64,000 bases of DNA from Sceloporus undulatus (lineage: Eukaryota; Chordata; Lepidosauria; Squamata; Phrynosomatidae): NCBI RefSeq assembly GCF_019175285.1, contig NC_056522.1:62901072-62965071 (forward strand). The letters are read 5' to 3'. Made by a program: the position numbers and the translations under genes. The notes below the pieces were generated by a model, which worked only from the letters and a program-made list of their open reading frames with translations, was not told the origin of the DNA and did not search any database. Of the stretch, positions 1-11,995 are shown piece after piece. How positions within the stretch are numbered: the first letter of the stretch is position 1; each line of letters begins with the position of its first letter.

Positions 1-254
1 CTAAACTGCCGGTCTGTAACCGGCCAGAGCTTCTCATCTTTCTCATGCTCTCTCAGTTGTTCCTATTCCCTCCAAGTAGGAGTGGTTAGGGGTATGAATA
101 ATCCTGTGTGATGACCATATGGGAGTACCACTATTAATGTTGCCTGCCCCTTCTCACCCATGACTTGCTATCCAAGCTGTATGATGACTTGTTGACCTGA
201 TGTGATCCTGTTTATTTGGAACAGAATTTGGCACACAATTTACATAGAAGCAAA

Positions 255-495
255 GAACCACAGAGTTAGTTTTGAGTGTTGCACTGTGATTCTGGAAACC
301 AGGGTTCAAATCCTCACTCAGACATGAAAAGCCACTGGGTGATCTTGGCCAAATCACATTATCTCAGCCACTCTCAACATCAGAAGAAAGCAAAGGCAAA
401 TCCCTTCTGGACAAATCTTACCAGGAAAACCCCATGATAGGGTTGCTTTAGGGTCACCATAAATCAGAAATGGTTTGAAAACATACAATAACAAC
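255..495 (+). repeat. Sauria-type SINE (tRNA head, Bov-B tail)
   Basis: The head carries a B-box-like stretch (gggttcaaatcc, about 302-313). The body has the 'cactgggtgatcttgg' segment, and the tail reads 'gggtcaccataaatcagaaa' before a run of AACAACAA. This order is the squamate Sauria SINE plan, a tRNA-derived promoter plus a 3' tail shared with the Bov-B LINE. The copy is diverged, especially in its A box, so the left edge is approximate. Confidence 0.8.
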
Positions 496-675
496 AAAGA
501 ACCACAAAGGCTGGAGGTGGGGGAGGGTTCTTCCTCATTTTTAAGTGTACCTCTGGTTGCCATCTCAAATTCACTGGGAATAAACCTGCATAGGATTCAA
601 AAGGTCTTTACTGTGGAGAAAATGTGCTATAGGATTAGGGTTGGAGTCCATACATATTCATGAAGCTTTAACACT

Positions 676-1560
676 TTAGAATCACAGAACCATAGAATCG
701 TGGAGTTGGAAGAAACCACAAGGGCCATCTAGTCCAACCCCCTGCCATGCAGGAACCCCCAATCAAAGCATCCCCAACAGATGGCCATCCAGCCACTGTT
801 TAAAGACCTCTAAGGAAGGAGACCCCACTGTCGAACAGCCCTTACTGTCAGGAAGTTCCTCCTAATGTTGAGGTGGAATCTCTTTTCCTGCAGCTTGCAT
901 CCATTGCTCCGGGTCCTAGTCTCTGGAGCAGCAGAAAACAAGCTTGCTCCTTCCTCAATGTGAAATCCCTTCAAATATTTAAACAGGGCTATGATATCAC
1001 CTCTTAACCTTTTTTCCAGGCTAAACATCCCCAGCTCCCTAAGTTGTTCCTCATAGGGCATGGTTTCCAGGCCCTTCACCATTTTAGTTGCCATCCTTTG
1101 GACACGCTCCAGTTTCTCAACGTCCTTTTTGAATTCTGGTGCCCAGAACTGGACACAATATTTCAGGTGGGGCCTGAGCAAAGCAGAATACAGTGACACT
1201 ATTACTTCCCTTGATCTAGACACTATACTTTTATTGATGCAGCCTAAAATTGCATTGGCCTTTTTAGCTGCCGCATCACACTGTTGACTCATATTCAATT
1301 TGTGGTCTGCTTGGACTCCTAGATCCCTTTCACATGTAGTTTCATTCAGCCAGGTGTCCCCCATCCAATATCTATGCATTTTGTTTTTCCACCCTAAGTG
1401 CAGTACCTTACATTTCTACATGTTGAATTTCATTTTGTTAGTTTTGGCCCAGCTTTCTAGTCTATTCAGGTCATTTTGAATTTTGATCCTGTCCTCTGGA
1501 GTATTGGCTACTCCTCCTAATTTGGTGTCATCTGCAAATTTGATAAGTATGCCCCCCAAT
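676..1560 (-). mobile_element. CR1 LINE, 5'-truncated 3' end
   Basis: On the minus strand, 1379-810 encodes a 189-codon open stretch from the C-terminal part of the CR1 reverse transcriptase. Typical strings are ERDLGVQ, AAKKANAILGCI, HLKYCVQFWAP and FHLNIRRNFL. The 3' end near 676 has the usual CR1 termination with 'ctagtccaaccccctgccat' on the plus strand. Homology stops near 1560, so this is a 5'-truncated copy of the kind CR1 normally leaves. The open stretch ends early with WGLLP and a stop. It is a dead copy and not a host gene. Confidence 0.93.
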
Positions 1561-3259
1561 TCTGTTTAGCCCTCCCATGTCCAGATTGTGGAGGAAGAAA
1601 TAACCTTGCTCTAATATTCCTATCTACACAGTTTGCATTTTTGACATCTCCCTCACTTTGTACCATTTCATTTGATCCCATCCTCCCGCTCTCCTTCCTT
1701 GCCATAAAATGACTTTTGCCTCTTTTTTCCAGTGGAAGGGAGAAAGATCCACCACTTCTCTGTTCCTTTTTCATTCACACATTTGAAATGGAGTGTGGGA
1801 ATGTATGTGAGGAAAAGGGGGAAAGCAAGGGTGGGGAGGACAGGTAGAGAGAGCAAGTGATGAGATTACAGTGGGAAGAATCAGGGGCTGTTACTACTGT
1901 ACTTCCACACAAAGTACAGTATTGTGGAGGGTTGTGCATTTATATGATGCTTCTGCCAACAATGGAAGGTAATTGGCCAGAAAATGTGGCCAGAACTATG
2001 GCTGCAAGAATGAGGGGAGGGAGGACTTTTAACAAGGCAGAATATCATTAATAGAAGAGGGGGATGAAAAGCAGAGCAGTGTTAGCAATTTGTGGTACAG
2101 TAAATACATACCCTGATAAGTGACTGCAATCAAAACTAATTTAAATTGTCACCTGTATCAGACAAAGGGAAAAGTGCTGGGAATAATGTAAGACTGTGGG
2201 AGTAGTTATTCATTTCTTTGCATATGTGTGTGGGTCATGGGAATGGAAAATTAAAACATGGCAACAGCTGCATGCTTTCAGGCACATTTAGCATTACATT
2301 CACCCTGTTTAGATCCTCTGACTGGTTCAGTGGTTGCACTGGCACTCCCTGATCCACAGGAGCTTACTGCTCACATGGAGGTGGCCCAGCGTAGGCCTTT
2401 TGTGCTGCTTTTCATAGATGACTGTTTATTTCATTCTTTGTGTTTCTCACAGTGGGAGTAATAAATGAAACAGACATTTACTTTTGTATGAGAGTTATTT
2501 ACTGGACAATTTAATTTCTGGAGGATGAGTGCTACAGAAATGTAGAGCAGCAAAGACAGCAGGGGTGTTGTTTCTCCTGTTGTTGTTTTTACCCATTATG
2601 AACTATGCTGGGAAAACAAAAGCTGGCAGATCTTGACAACTCAGTTTAAATAAAGGCTAGGCTTAAGATGGAATAACAGTGCATTAGCTCATGGAGAGAC
2701 AAAGGACTTATATTCATGAGAAGCACTAGTTTGTGTCCGAATCCTGATACCTGAGTGCAAAATATGTGGAGATAACATTGTTACCAAAACAAATCAATCA
2801 ATCAATCAAACAAACAAACCTAGGGTTCTGGGAGGGGAGCCACAAACTGTATTCAATGGGGAAATTGATTTAGCTCAATAGGGAGCAGCGAGCAGGCCAG
2901 GGTAATGCTAGCCAGGACTTTCAGCCTGTATCTATTAGTTCTGAATCCAAATTAGTTTAGTTTATCCATAAAAAGAGGAATCTACATACATGCAAAGCAC
3001 TCATATACACACACTGTCTCACACAAAAAAAACTAAGATATATAGAAAAGGTGACAGTGTTGCAAATAATAGCAAATTAAAGGATTATAATGGGCAATGC
3101 TTACCAGCTCCAGAAGCCAGGGTTCAGTCTGGGGCAAATCTGGGAGCTGAATGTGACTCAGTCTGCTGCTGTGTGGCACAGATAGCAGTACTGAATCTAA
3201 CAGAGTTTCTGCCTAATTCCAAATGGGGCCAAAGTGGGAGTGCCCAGTCAAGGTTATTT
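1561..3259. other. No gene recognised
   Basis: This 1.7-kb stretch has only short unrelated ORFs. I see one short tetranucleotide repeat (listed separately) and no family I can name. Confidence 0.6.
2791..2819. repeat. (AATC)n/(AAAC)n microsatellite
   Basis: Several AATC units pass directly into AAAC units. It is a simple tetranucleotide array. Confidence 0.9.
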
Positions 3260-3484
3260 GAGCCCTATTGGCGCAGTGGTTAAATGCCTGTACTGGAGCC
3301 ACTCACTCAAAACCATAAGGTTGAGAGTTCAATACCAGCATAAGGGCTCAAGCTTGACTCAGGCTTGCATCCTTCCAAGGAGGTTGCTAAAATTAGTACC
3401 CAGATTGTTGGGGGCAATTAGGTTACAGTTGTAAACCACTTAGACACTGTTAGTTCAGTATGAAGTGGTATATAAATGAAGCTG
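3260..3484 (+). repeat. tRNA-derived SINE (second squamate family)
   Basis: It begins 'gagccctattggcgcagtgg', with the A-box-like 'tggcgcagtggttaaatgcc'. A B-box-like 'ggttgagagttcaatacc' follows near 3320. The 3' part has 'gttgggggcaatt', a 'gtaaaccacttagacac' segment and the end 'gtatataaatg'. Two more copies of the same plan lie at 15305-15505 (minus) and 53201-53410 (plus). I recognise the type from lizard genomes but do not assign a family name with certainty. Confidence 0.8.
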
Positions 3485-3996
3485 TTTGTTTTGTTTGATT
3501 GTATTTATGGGCCAAACCTGACTTCAGGCAATTGGAGTTGATTTTTCTGGAGTCCCAGAATCCCTGCTGGTTAATGATTTTAACTTCAGAATTAGAAAAG
3601 AAATATTTTGGTGGTGCCCAGCCATGGATTTAATAAAGCAATGACAAGATCAGGACAACCCCAGGGAATTTGGGATAGGATGAGGTGTTTGAAGATATAA
3701 TGGGGGCTAGCAGATTGCTTGGCTTACTGCTTTAGGCTATCAGACCTCTTTGTCTTTGACCTTCAAGAGAAAATGCACATGGTAAGGGGTTGGGAAGGAG
3801 CAATATCCACAGCAATTATGTTACATGGTTCCTTTACACATGCTCTCAGGTCTTGGGACAGCAATATATTTGCACCTCAAAATTATGCAGGGTATGAAGG
3901 GTATGGTAACAACGTGTATATAATACACTCCTCTTTCTTTCTTCTTCCTTTTAATGTGTTAAAAGAGGAAGCAATCACTTTATGCAAACTTGTGCA
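3485..3996. other. No feature recognised
   Basis: About 500 bases of unique-looking AT-rich DNA. I see no homology, no long ORF and no inverted repeat. Confidence 0.5.
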
Positions 3997-4577
3997 TTAC
4001 ATACTGGGTATAATGGCTGCAGTCAAGAGATAAGAAGAAGACTAGAAATGGGAAGGGTAGCTATGAAAGAACCAGACAAGCTCTTAAAGAGCAAAGATAT
4101 ACAATTGAGCACTAAAGTTAGAATCATCCAAGCCATGGTATTCTCCATCACTATGTATACACATGAGAAAGCAGATAAAAAGACAATAAACTCATCTGAG
4201 ATGTGGTGCTGGAGGATAATGTGCTGAGGATAATGTGGACAGCCAAAAAGTAAAACAAATGGGTCATTGAACAGATCAAGCCTGAAATACCCCTAGAAGC
4301 CAAGATGATCAAACTGAGTCTGCCATACTTTGGCCACATTATGAGAAAGCATGACTCATTAGAAAAGACAGTATGATGGGAAAAGCTGAGGGTAGTAGAA
4401 AGGAAGGAAGACCACACACCAGATAGCTAGATTCAATCAGAGAGGTCACAGGCATGAATCTACAAGACTTAATCAGAGCAGTGGAAGACATGGAGTCTTG
4501 GAGCTGTCTCATCCACAGGTTTTCCATGAGTCAAGGTCAACTCAAGGGAAGTTAACAACAACAACAAAGGCTGAGAT
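3997..4577 (+). mobile_element. Bov-B (RTE-clade) LINE 3' end
   Basis: Translated pieces match the Bov-B reverse transcriptase C-terminus: DKLLKSKDIQLSTKVRIIQA, MVFSITMY, EMWCWR and, after frame breaks, a 'FGHIMRKHDS' string and a 'GRP'-type region. The element ends in AACAACAACAA near 4560-4575, which is the tail that Sauria SINEs copy. It is 5'-truncated and has several stops and frame changes. This is the likely autonomous partner family of the SINEs in this window. Confidence 0.9.
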
Positions 4578-7500
4578 CCTTTATTAGGAACTGTATAGTA
4601 TCTCATACTGCAGGACTTATCTTACTCCTGTCCATCCTTCATGGCTATGTAGCAGCTGATGAAGAGTGGAAAATGGCTGAGAAACATGTGGGTATGTGAC
4701 TATAGTTAGATGCATAACAATGACATCAACTTCCAGGACCTCCAGAAGAGCCCCCAGGGGGTCCCAGAAAATACCTTCATCATTATTGGCCACTCCCATC
4801 CCACTCTTCACTGGGGTGAAGGATGCAGAAGGAAGGTGGGTTCTTCTGGGATATGTTAGTGATGCTTGGAAGACAGATAGTTCTGACCTCTGTAACAACC
4901 ACATCCAAGACATACAAGAGTCATAAGTTGCACACACCACTAACAGGATGCCATCTGTTATGCATACAAATTGTACGCTCTCTCTCTTTGTACATCTACA
5001 GTCTGTCTAAAGCCTGTCTGATAAAAACCAACTGGATCTTTGAAGAATGTAAGCATATAGTGAGCTTTTCAACTGAAAGCAATGGGAATTCCTCTGCACT
5101 GTATAAATATTGTACCTATAGACAAAAGTCCTGTTAAGGGTTAGTGCAGAGTAATTCTATGCCTGATGTAACACAACATGATCCAGGGGGAAACAGTGGT
5201 GGTCAGACATGTGGGGTATGGGCAGGTTCAAGGCCAGATTAAGATAGTTAGGGTCCCAGAGCAATTCTAAAAACAGTGTCCCTTGACATGCATCTGTGAG
5301 CTATCATTTGGAGTGGCAGAAAAGAAATAAAATAAATTAATGAATAAACAATAAATAAAATGCAACAGGCAGCACAATTCTAGAATTCATGCTTGTTTTA
5401 CTCCAGTAACACAAACATTTTGATTATAACAAAAGGAATCCATTGCAACCTATTGTAATAAGGGACACAGCAGCATGCCTGCAAAGCTAAATATGTTATT
5501 GGGGGTGGATGGATATCCTCATTACTACACAGAAAAAGCAACCTGTGGAGCAGCAGCAAGTTGTGAGAGAATCTGAAATGTAGTCCTTTGCATGCTAAGT
5601 ACAAAGCATCCCCAAATCCCTCATCTGTATGTCTATTCAGAGGTAAAATTGAGAAGGAGCACACAGTACAGAAATCCTGTTTATGGCTGTCTAGTTGGAA
5701 GCAAGAAGGACTAAGAGAAAGCACAGTTTATTTAGAGAACATCCACAATTTACTCTTTTGCATGTAATAAGGATAATGATAATCTGCAAAGCCACACAAA
5801 AATACTGTTCTGAGGACACATTTTACAGTTTCATCAACAACTCACATTGCACTGCAAGGGAAATTGAATCAGGGAATTAAAATCCTGATTGCAAAATAGT
5901 TGGGGGTAGTGATGGAATCTACTAATTTCAAGCAGAAATCTATTCATTGAGTTCATTCATCCACTGCCCAAAAGTCTGTTCTCTCCAGGGAGAAATCCAC
6001 ACACCTCACATTTATACAGGTTGTAATTCTATACACATACATATACACATTCAGCTCCCCTAGAGACATCCACAAATCCTCCCATCCACTCATTCTTCAT
6101 ATGAAAACACACACAAAACCTGCTCATGACTGTTCTCATCCTACTGTCCCCAAGCCCTCTAAGCTTTTGACTCTCTGGGAAAATGTGGGATATAAACAAA
6201 GACTCACATAAGAGCATGTATTCTAGAGATCAATAGAGGAAAGAAACTTCTGTCATCTCAGGTCAGTGTGATTTCTACATCACCTACAACCAGACCAAAC
6301 ATTAGTGTAGTATATAGAAATGCCAACTTTGCTACAGAGCAATTTCAGGTCTTTGCATGACACATAAGTTGTACACATGTCTGTCTGTGTTTAAATGGGA
6401 ATGCTTTCCACCACTGCTCACAGAGAAGTTTTACAGAAACTACATTTTCTGTTGCATTTGATCTGACAGCTTCCCTGAAATGCATCAGAGACATATACCA
6501 GTGGCAGCCAAGGGAGTAAAAAGTCAGAGGAATTGATTTGTTGCAAGATTGGAGAGAGGCAGCCTAGAACACGGAAGCAAGGCTTGACTCACTTGTCAGC
6601 AATGACACCATCTAATGAGAGGAGATTTTCTGTCATTGTCATATAATAACACTTATGCTGTTTCCTTTGCCACACTACAATGCTTTCTTCTCAGCTACAC
6701 AGGTGAATGACCTGTGCTCCTAGCATACCATCAGATTTACTGATTCGGTGATTGCTGCATCTTTATTTCTTCTCTAAAAACAGTGAAGGTCAGTTCCGAG
6801 CTTTAGAAATATACATGTACAATAGCTCAAAACATTGAGAACAGCAGATCTTTGAAGGTTCAAGGGCATATCAGCTTCTCAATGGATGTGAGTTGGTTTG
6901 GCCTGTCAAAAACTATATACTCATTAGTTAAGATCTAACCTTGTAGCAGCCTCTCTCCAAAATCCCCCCTTCAGAGCAGCCCAACAATCCCTAAGATGGT
7001 GTTGCAGGAGAAGAAAAACAGACACCCTATTGATATACATCTCTGTGCACACACACACACACCTTCACACCTTTCAGATATACTTTCACATATACCTTGG
7101 GATCCCCCCATGATATTGGACAAATTAGTGTGTAGACTTGTATCATCTAACACAGTAGTAGTTAGTTTCAGTATGTCCAGGGGACCACTTTTATTCTTTT
7201 CTCAACCTATGAGCCATAATATTTGATGCGATGAGGAGTTGCAGCTGAGGTTTACGTTCTGATCATCACACACTGGAGAGAAAGTTTTGGAAACATCATC
7301 CTGCTGTATCCCCATTAACAGTAGAACAAACTTGCATTCCTTGATGCAGGTGATGGGTGTTAAGGTACGTTTGGGCAGTCAAGTCGGAGACATAGTTATG
7401 CATTTGTAACCATATCTTTGTAGTAAAAGATTAGTGACGATGATGTGAAATTGCTAATTATCCCCCCCATAGCCTGTAAGGGCAAAACCAGCCATTTCAA

Positions 7501-7809
7501 ATCTATTTGGGGGCCTCATAGATCCAAAGTAGTCTTTTAAAAAAATCAGAAGTGATTGGCAGACCATTCTAGATGTATTCCTTGTCTAGAATATTATAAG
7601 GGTAACATAGCATTATATCTTACATTATATATTATAAGATAGCATAACCTTATTATACCTTATTAACATCTATGACCTGTTCTGTCTACTAAGAGTTACA
7701 AAGCAATCAGTCTGTTTTCATGCTATGTCAGTTTCATATGCGTCCATAATTCTGTCCTGTTTATGCATTGATCGAAAGGCTTTAAAATATGTGCGTGAAA
7801 AATCATATA
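4578..7809. other. No gene recognised
   Basis: This 3.2-kb stretch has only short, unconvincing ORFs (the longest about 108 codons, composition not protein-like). A short (CA)n tract at 7047-7062 is the only clear structure. It may hold old decayed repeats that I cannot name. Confidence 0.5.
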
Positions 7810-8056
7810 CAGTAGAGTCTTGATTATCCGACATAAACGGGACCGGCTTGTAGTCGGATAACCGAATATGTTGGATAATCCAGACTTCCCCCCTCCCCTT
7901 CTCCCCACGGGTGCCGGCGCTGGAGCAGGTACCGCGCAGGGAAAAGGGAAGGGGGTGGGGTTCACTTCTTTCCCTTCTCCCTGCGAGTGCCAGCACTGGC
8001 GCAGGAACCCACGGAGAGAAGGGGATGGGGCGGGGCCTCCTCCTCTCCCTTCCTTC

Positions 8057-8184
8057 CCGCGGGTGCAGCCATCCTCGGGGAGGAAGGGACAGTGGGGGCC
8101 GCCTCCTCCTCCCTTCCTTCCCGCGGGTGCAGCCACCCGCGGGGAGGAAGGGACAGTGGGGGCCGCCTCTTCCTCTTCACCCCG
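8057..8184. repeat. Two-copy 64-bp tandem repeat
   Basis: The start string 'ccgcgggtgcagcc' occurs at 8057 and again at 8121, and the following GC-rich sequence is nearly the same in both copies. It sits inside the CpG-rich core of the MITE at 7810-8553. Partial further copies may lie upstream, near 7905 and 7985. Confidence 0.8.
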
Positions 8185-8243
8185 GGGCTGCCAGGCATCC
8201 GCGAGGAGAAGGGGATGGGACTGCAAGCCCCAGCGGGCCTCAC

Positions 8244-8422
8244 GGCTGGAAGTCCCGCCCCTTTCCCCTCGGCGGCCTCCCTAATTGGTTGGGAGAGGGA
8301 AGGGGCGGGATTTCCGGCCGCAAAGCCCCCTGGGGCTTGTAGGCAGCCGAAAGTCCCGCCCCTTCCCAGCCTCCCAACCAATCAGGGAGGCCGCCGAGGG
8401 GAAAGGGGCGGGACTTCCAGCC
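8244..8422. repeat. Nested palindrome with GC and CCAAT boxes
   Basis: The arms 8244-8295 and 8371-8422 are inverted copies of 52 bp that differ at one position by my reading. Between them lies a second, shorter inverted pair around 'ggggcggga' and 'tcccgcccc'. The palindrome carries several GC boxes (ggggcggg) and a CCAAT box on each strand (attgg near 8284, ccaat near 8378). These are promoter-type motifs inside a MITE. No transcript is implied by sequence alone. Confidence 0.85.
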
Positions 8423-8777
8423 GCAAGGGGAGGTGAGCCGAGGGACTTTTGTCCCCAATCTGACGTCCCATGCTTCTTCTCACGAAGAAGCATGGGACGT
8501 CGGATAATCCAGAGTGTCGGTTAACCGAAGGTCGGTTAACTGAGACTCTACTGTATATCTGCATATGCATTTTATCCTAAAATGCTGTTCTTATATATAA
8601 TTGGTACATTTTAAAGCCCAAAGCTGCATTGCAAAATGGGAAGGAAAAGCAACTGACACATTAATTCAGGAGGTGGGAAACATGGGAATTTACTTTCTAA
8701 TGCAGACTGAATTTTGATGCATCCCTGGGTATAACCAAGGCATACTAAACTGAATTAAAGCTCCATCTAGGCTACCC

Positions 8778-8906
8778 ATGAGAATCCTGAGGTTCTCCAG
8801 ACATTATTAGATTGCAGCTCACAGCAGCCCTCCCCAGCATAGCCAAGATTGATTAATTATAGGAGTTGCAGTCTAAATCATCTGGAAGGCCACACAAGTC
8901 TAACCC
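8778..8906. repeat. Foldback dispersed repeat
   Basis: The left arm 'ggttctccagacattattag' pairs imperfectly with the right arm around 'ctaaatcatctggaaggcc'. The middle has 'cagccctccccagcatagcc'. It is the common squamate short palindromic repeat; a second copy lies at 47517-47650. Its transposon class is not clear to me. Confidence 0.6.
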
Positions 8907-8944
8907 CTCAACTAGTGCTAAGTGACTTCAGCATCATCCACAAC

Positions 8945-9130
8945 ATGCTCTCCAACATTTCACAGAGCAAAACTGGGACATGTGACCAAGCAACATCAGA
9001 GTGTGGTCAAGATATCAAAAGTTAATTAAGAAGAACACATAAACTAGGATGGGCTGAACAGTTTGCTTTTGCCTGAGTCTACACGAAAGGACAAGGCTCC
9101 ACCCCTTCTTCCCATCTCTTCTGTGCCGAG
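8945..9130 (+). repeat. Unclassified dispersed repeat
   Basis: The string 'catttcacagagcaaaactg', followed by 'tgtgaccaagcaacatcaga', recurs in inverted orientation at 22505-22620. Two similar copies in one window show it is a repeat. The family and exact ends are unknown. Confidence 0.5.
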
Positions 9131-9539
9131 TTAACTGAGTGCAAACTACTTTTGCACTTTGAACTCAGTTTGTAGCAACTTAAGTAAGTTGCAAACAATG
9201 AGGAAAAGTGAGAAAAATTGCACAAATCTGGAACATTTTAAAAGAAATTGAGAAAATGGGGAGACAGATGATTAACTGGATCTCTGCCTCCAAATCAGGA
9301 CATTTGGAAGATATGTCATAAGGATAGTTTTAAATGCACCCATCTTTTGCTCTGTTTATTATGCTCAAAGCACTTTTTTTAGGGAGGGTATTTTTAAGCC
9401 ACTTTGTAACAAATGAAAACCCTTTTCTATTCTCATCAAGATGACAAGACAGCTGTACCCTGATTGCACATGGATCAACTTCTATGCAATTGCTTTGTAA
9501 AAGTGTGGCAATTATCACAAAAACAAAGTTGTATGACCA

Positions 9540-11128
9540 CTCCTGACAAAATCTTCCCTGGACCCCCTGGATATGAAAAGGCTCTATTACATCTGGCATT
9601 TTTTAGTAAGGTGATCGAGAGGGTGGTCACCTCTCAACTCCAAGTGATCCTGGATGAAACTGATTATCTAGATCCATTTCAAACCGGCTTCAGGATAGGA
9701 TATGGGATGGAGACTGCCATGGTTGCTCTGGCTGATGACCTTCGTCTAGGCATCGACAGGGGACGCATGACCCTGTTGATGCTTCTGGACCTCTCAGTGG
9801 CTTTTGATATGATAGATCATAACAACCTCTTGGAACACCTGAGAGAATTAGGAATAGGGGGCATTGTATTGCAGTGGTTCTGGTCCTTCCTCTCAGGTAG
9901 ATTGCAGAGGGCGATGCTTGGAGACAATTGCTTCTCAAAAATGGAGCTCAATTATGGGGGCCCTCAGGGAGCCATCCTGTCCCCGATGCTATTTAACATT
10001 TATATGAAGCCACTGAGAGAAATCAGCTGTAGACATGGGGCGGGGTGTTATCAGTACACTGATGACATCCAAATATAATTCTCCATTTTTTGTTCATCAG
10101 CTCTGATGATAGATGGCATTTCTCCTTTCAGTCAATGTCTTGAGGCGTAATGGACTGGGTTAGGAAAAACAGACTCAAGCTGAATCCAGACAAAATGGAG
10201 GTGCTTAAAGTAGGGGCCCCCAAACCAGGTATTGGGTTGAAACCTCCAGTCCTGGATGGGGTCACGCTCTCTTCAAAGGACTGTGTTCACAGTCTGGGGG
10301 TGCTCCTTGATCCATCACTTCAGATGATAAATCAGGTGAATGCGACAGTCAGGAGTGCCTGTTATCAGCTTTGGTTGATATGCCAGCTGCACCCTTTCCT
10401 GGAAGTAAGGGACTTAAAAACTGTAGTACATGTGCTGGTAACCTCACAACTCGATTTCTGCAATGCGCTCTACATGAGGCTACCCTTGTACCTAGTCCGG
10501 AAACTTTAATTAGTACAAAACATGGCAGCCAGGTTGTTCACTGGAAAAACCAGCAGTGACCATATAACATCCATCCTGAAAGCACTTCACTGGCTGCCTA
10601 TTAGTTTCCGGGTGCAGTACAAGGTGTTGGTTATCACCTTTAAAGCCCTACATGGCCTGGGTCCAACCTATCTAAGGGATCGGCTACTTCTGTACAATCC
10701 ACCTTGCACTCTCAGGTCCTCTGGGAGGAACTTATTGCAGCCAAAAAGACCAGGCTGCTGTAACCTTCCAGAGGACATTCTCTGCAACCCCTCCCATACT
10801 GTGGAATGACTTGCTGGAAGAGATTCATCAAATCTCTAACCTGGATAGCTTCCAAAAAGCTATCAAGATGGATCTCTTCCAACAGGCCTTTCCAGAATAG
10901 TTTTCACCCACATGAAAGTACCCCCCTATGCTGAATATTTTATATTATGCCACCACTCACCTGTTAGTTATTGGTTTTAACAGTTTATTTTAATAGAGTT
11001 ATTTTTAATAGTAATATGTTTAATTCTTTTTTAAGGGTGGTTATGATTTATTGTGTTGTCTATTGTATTGTAAGCCACTGTGACTGCCTTATGGTAGAAA
11101 AGCGGAATATAAATAAAAAAAAAAGTTT
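9540..11128 (+). mobile_element. L2-clade LINE, partial reverse transcriptase and 3' end
   Basis: The plus strand encodes a recognisable reverse transcriptase in three main pieces. At 9540-10075 are FSKVIERVV, FQTGFRIGYGMETAMVALAD, LLDLSVAFDMIDHNNLLEHL and 'GGPQGAILSPMLFNIYM', then 'YQYTDDIQI' at the place of the catalytic YADD motif. At 10150-10509 is the region after the catalytic core (MDWVRKNRLKLNPDKMEVLK). At 10522-10809 is the C-terminal 'HWLPISFRVQYKVLVITFKA'. Stops and frame changes separate the pieces. The 3' end near 11080-11128 has 'gtaagccactgtgactgcc' and an A-rich tail. The 5' part is missing. It is a dead copy. Confidence 0.88.
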
Positions 11129-11160
11129 TATTTAAAGTAATCACATATGGATCATTCACA

Positions 11161-11520
11161 TGGGCCCAAAACAGATGGGCCAAAAGAAGCAACTTCTAGT
11201 CACTTTGGAGGCATGGTCTTCTAATGCACACCTCCAAAGTGGCCCAAAGTTGCCCTAAAACAGTGCTCCCATCCTTTGGACTGGAGCAAAAAGAGCCAGG
11301 ATAATCTGGCTCCTGGCAGTGCGGTTTGGGCCAGTGGTGGTGGCCCACTTTCAGAGTGGCCCATGCAGTCGCCATAGTCCCAATCTGCTTGCAGCTGGAG
11401 TGGCCTCAGCCTGCTCCTTCCCACCCATCTGTCTCAGGCCATGGACATTTTGCTTCAGAAATGGCATCTCTGCCCAAGCCTGGCAATGTTATGGGTCAGC
11501 ACCAGGCTTATACAGTCACA
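11161..11520. mobile_element. Probable GC-rich foldback MITE
   Basis: It starts 'gggcccaaaacagatgggcc', close to the left terminus of the elements at 22632 and 23471. An internal inverted pair follows ('tcactttggaggcatg' with 'acctccaaagtggcc'), as in the 22632 element. I do not see a clear right terminus, so the end is approximate and the copy may be rearranged. Confidence 0.5.
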
Positions 11521-11995
11521 TCACAGTCTTAACGTTCCCCTACTAGTGTCTCTTTATTCCATTGAATCAACACAGTTTTTTTACCTTTGTAATTAACATG
11601 GATGTGGAAAATCTGTTTCCATCATTCTGTAGAGCGATTGCCAGTTTAAATAAGCACCTTAGAGATTCTTTCCCTAAAGAAAATGAAGACTTCAGCATTT
11701 GTAATTACATTGCACACAGCCCCATGAATCTGAAGAAACTAATTCAAGTGACCTTTTAAGACAGAGATATAGTTATCCGATACTTCTGTTAAAACAGTTG
11801 CTGATATAACTCATTGGAGACCAAAATTGTCTGAATGGAAGGCAGTGGACTTATTCTGTTAATGGTGGTGCTGAAACCTGTTGATTATACTGAAGGACAG
11901 GCATTTTTGAAATGGGTACAAAGAACAAGAGTATCAGAAAAATCTACAGACTGTTTCCTTTCAAAAGGCTGAATTTTGTTTCTTGTTTATATATG
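11521..11995. other. No feature recognised
   Basis: About 475 bases without homology I recognise. A 65-codon ORF at 11562-11759 has no family features. Confidence 0.5.

Larger units (their letters stand above)
7810..8553. mobile_element. Tigger/pogo-like MITE with CpG-rich core
   Basis: Terminal inverted repeats read 'cagtagagtcttgattatcc' at the left and, complemented, 'cagtagagtctcagttaacc' at the right. Exact TA duplications flank it (7808-7809 and 8554-8555). The outer ~60 bp at each end are AT-rich 'attatccgac/ggataatcc' subterminal repeats. The ~590-bp core is GC- and CpG-rich and holds a 64-bp tandem repeat, a nested palindrome and a 17-bp hairpin (8462-8478 with 8485-8501). There is no transposase. 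Long ORFs on both strands are a side effect of base composition. TA duplication and TIR style fit the Tigger/pogo branch of Tc1-mariner. Confidence 0.88.

Noticed and set aside
810-1379. 189-codon minus-strand ORF as a host gene
   Set aside because: It is the C-terminal reverse transcriptase of a truncated CR1.
4616-4940. 107-codon minus-strand ORF mirrored by plus-strand ORFs
   Set aside because: No family resemblance and equally open on the other strand; treated as chance.
7868-8436. Long overlapping ORFs on both strands (138-167 codons)
   Set aside because: They lie in the GC-rich core of a MITE with tandem and inverted repeats. Stop codons are rare there in every frame, and the translations are low-complexity.
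9464-10809. Reverse transcriptase ORFs as an active element
   Set aside because: The L2 copy is broken into at least three pieces, has lost its 5' part and carries a changed catalytic-site neighbourhood.
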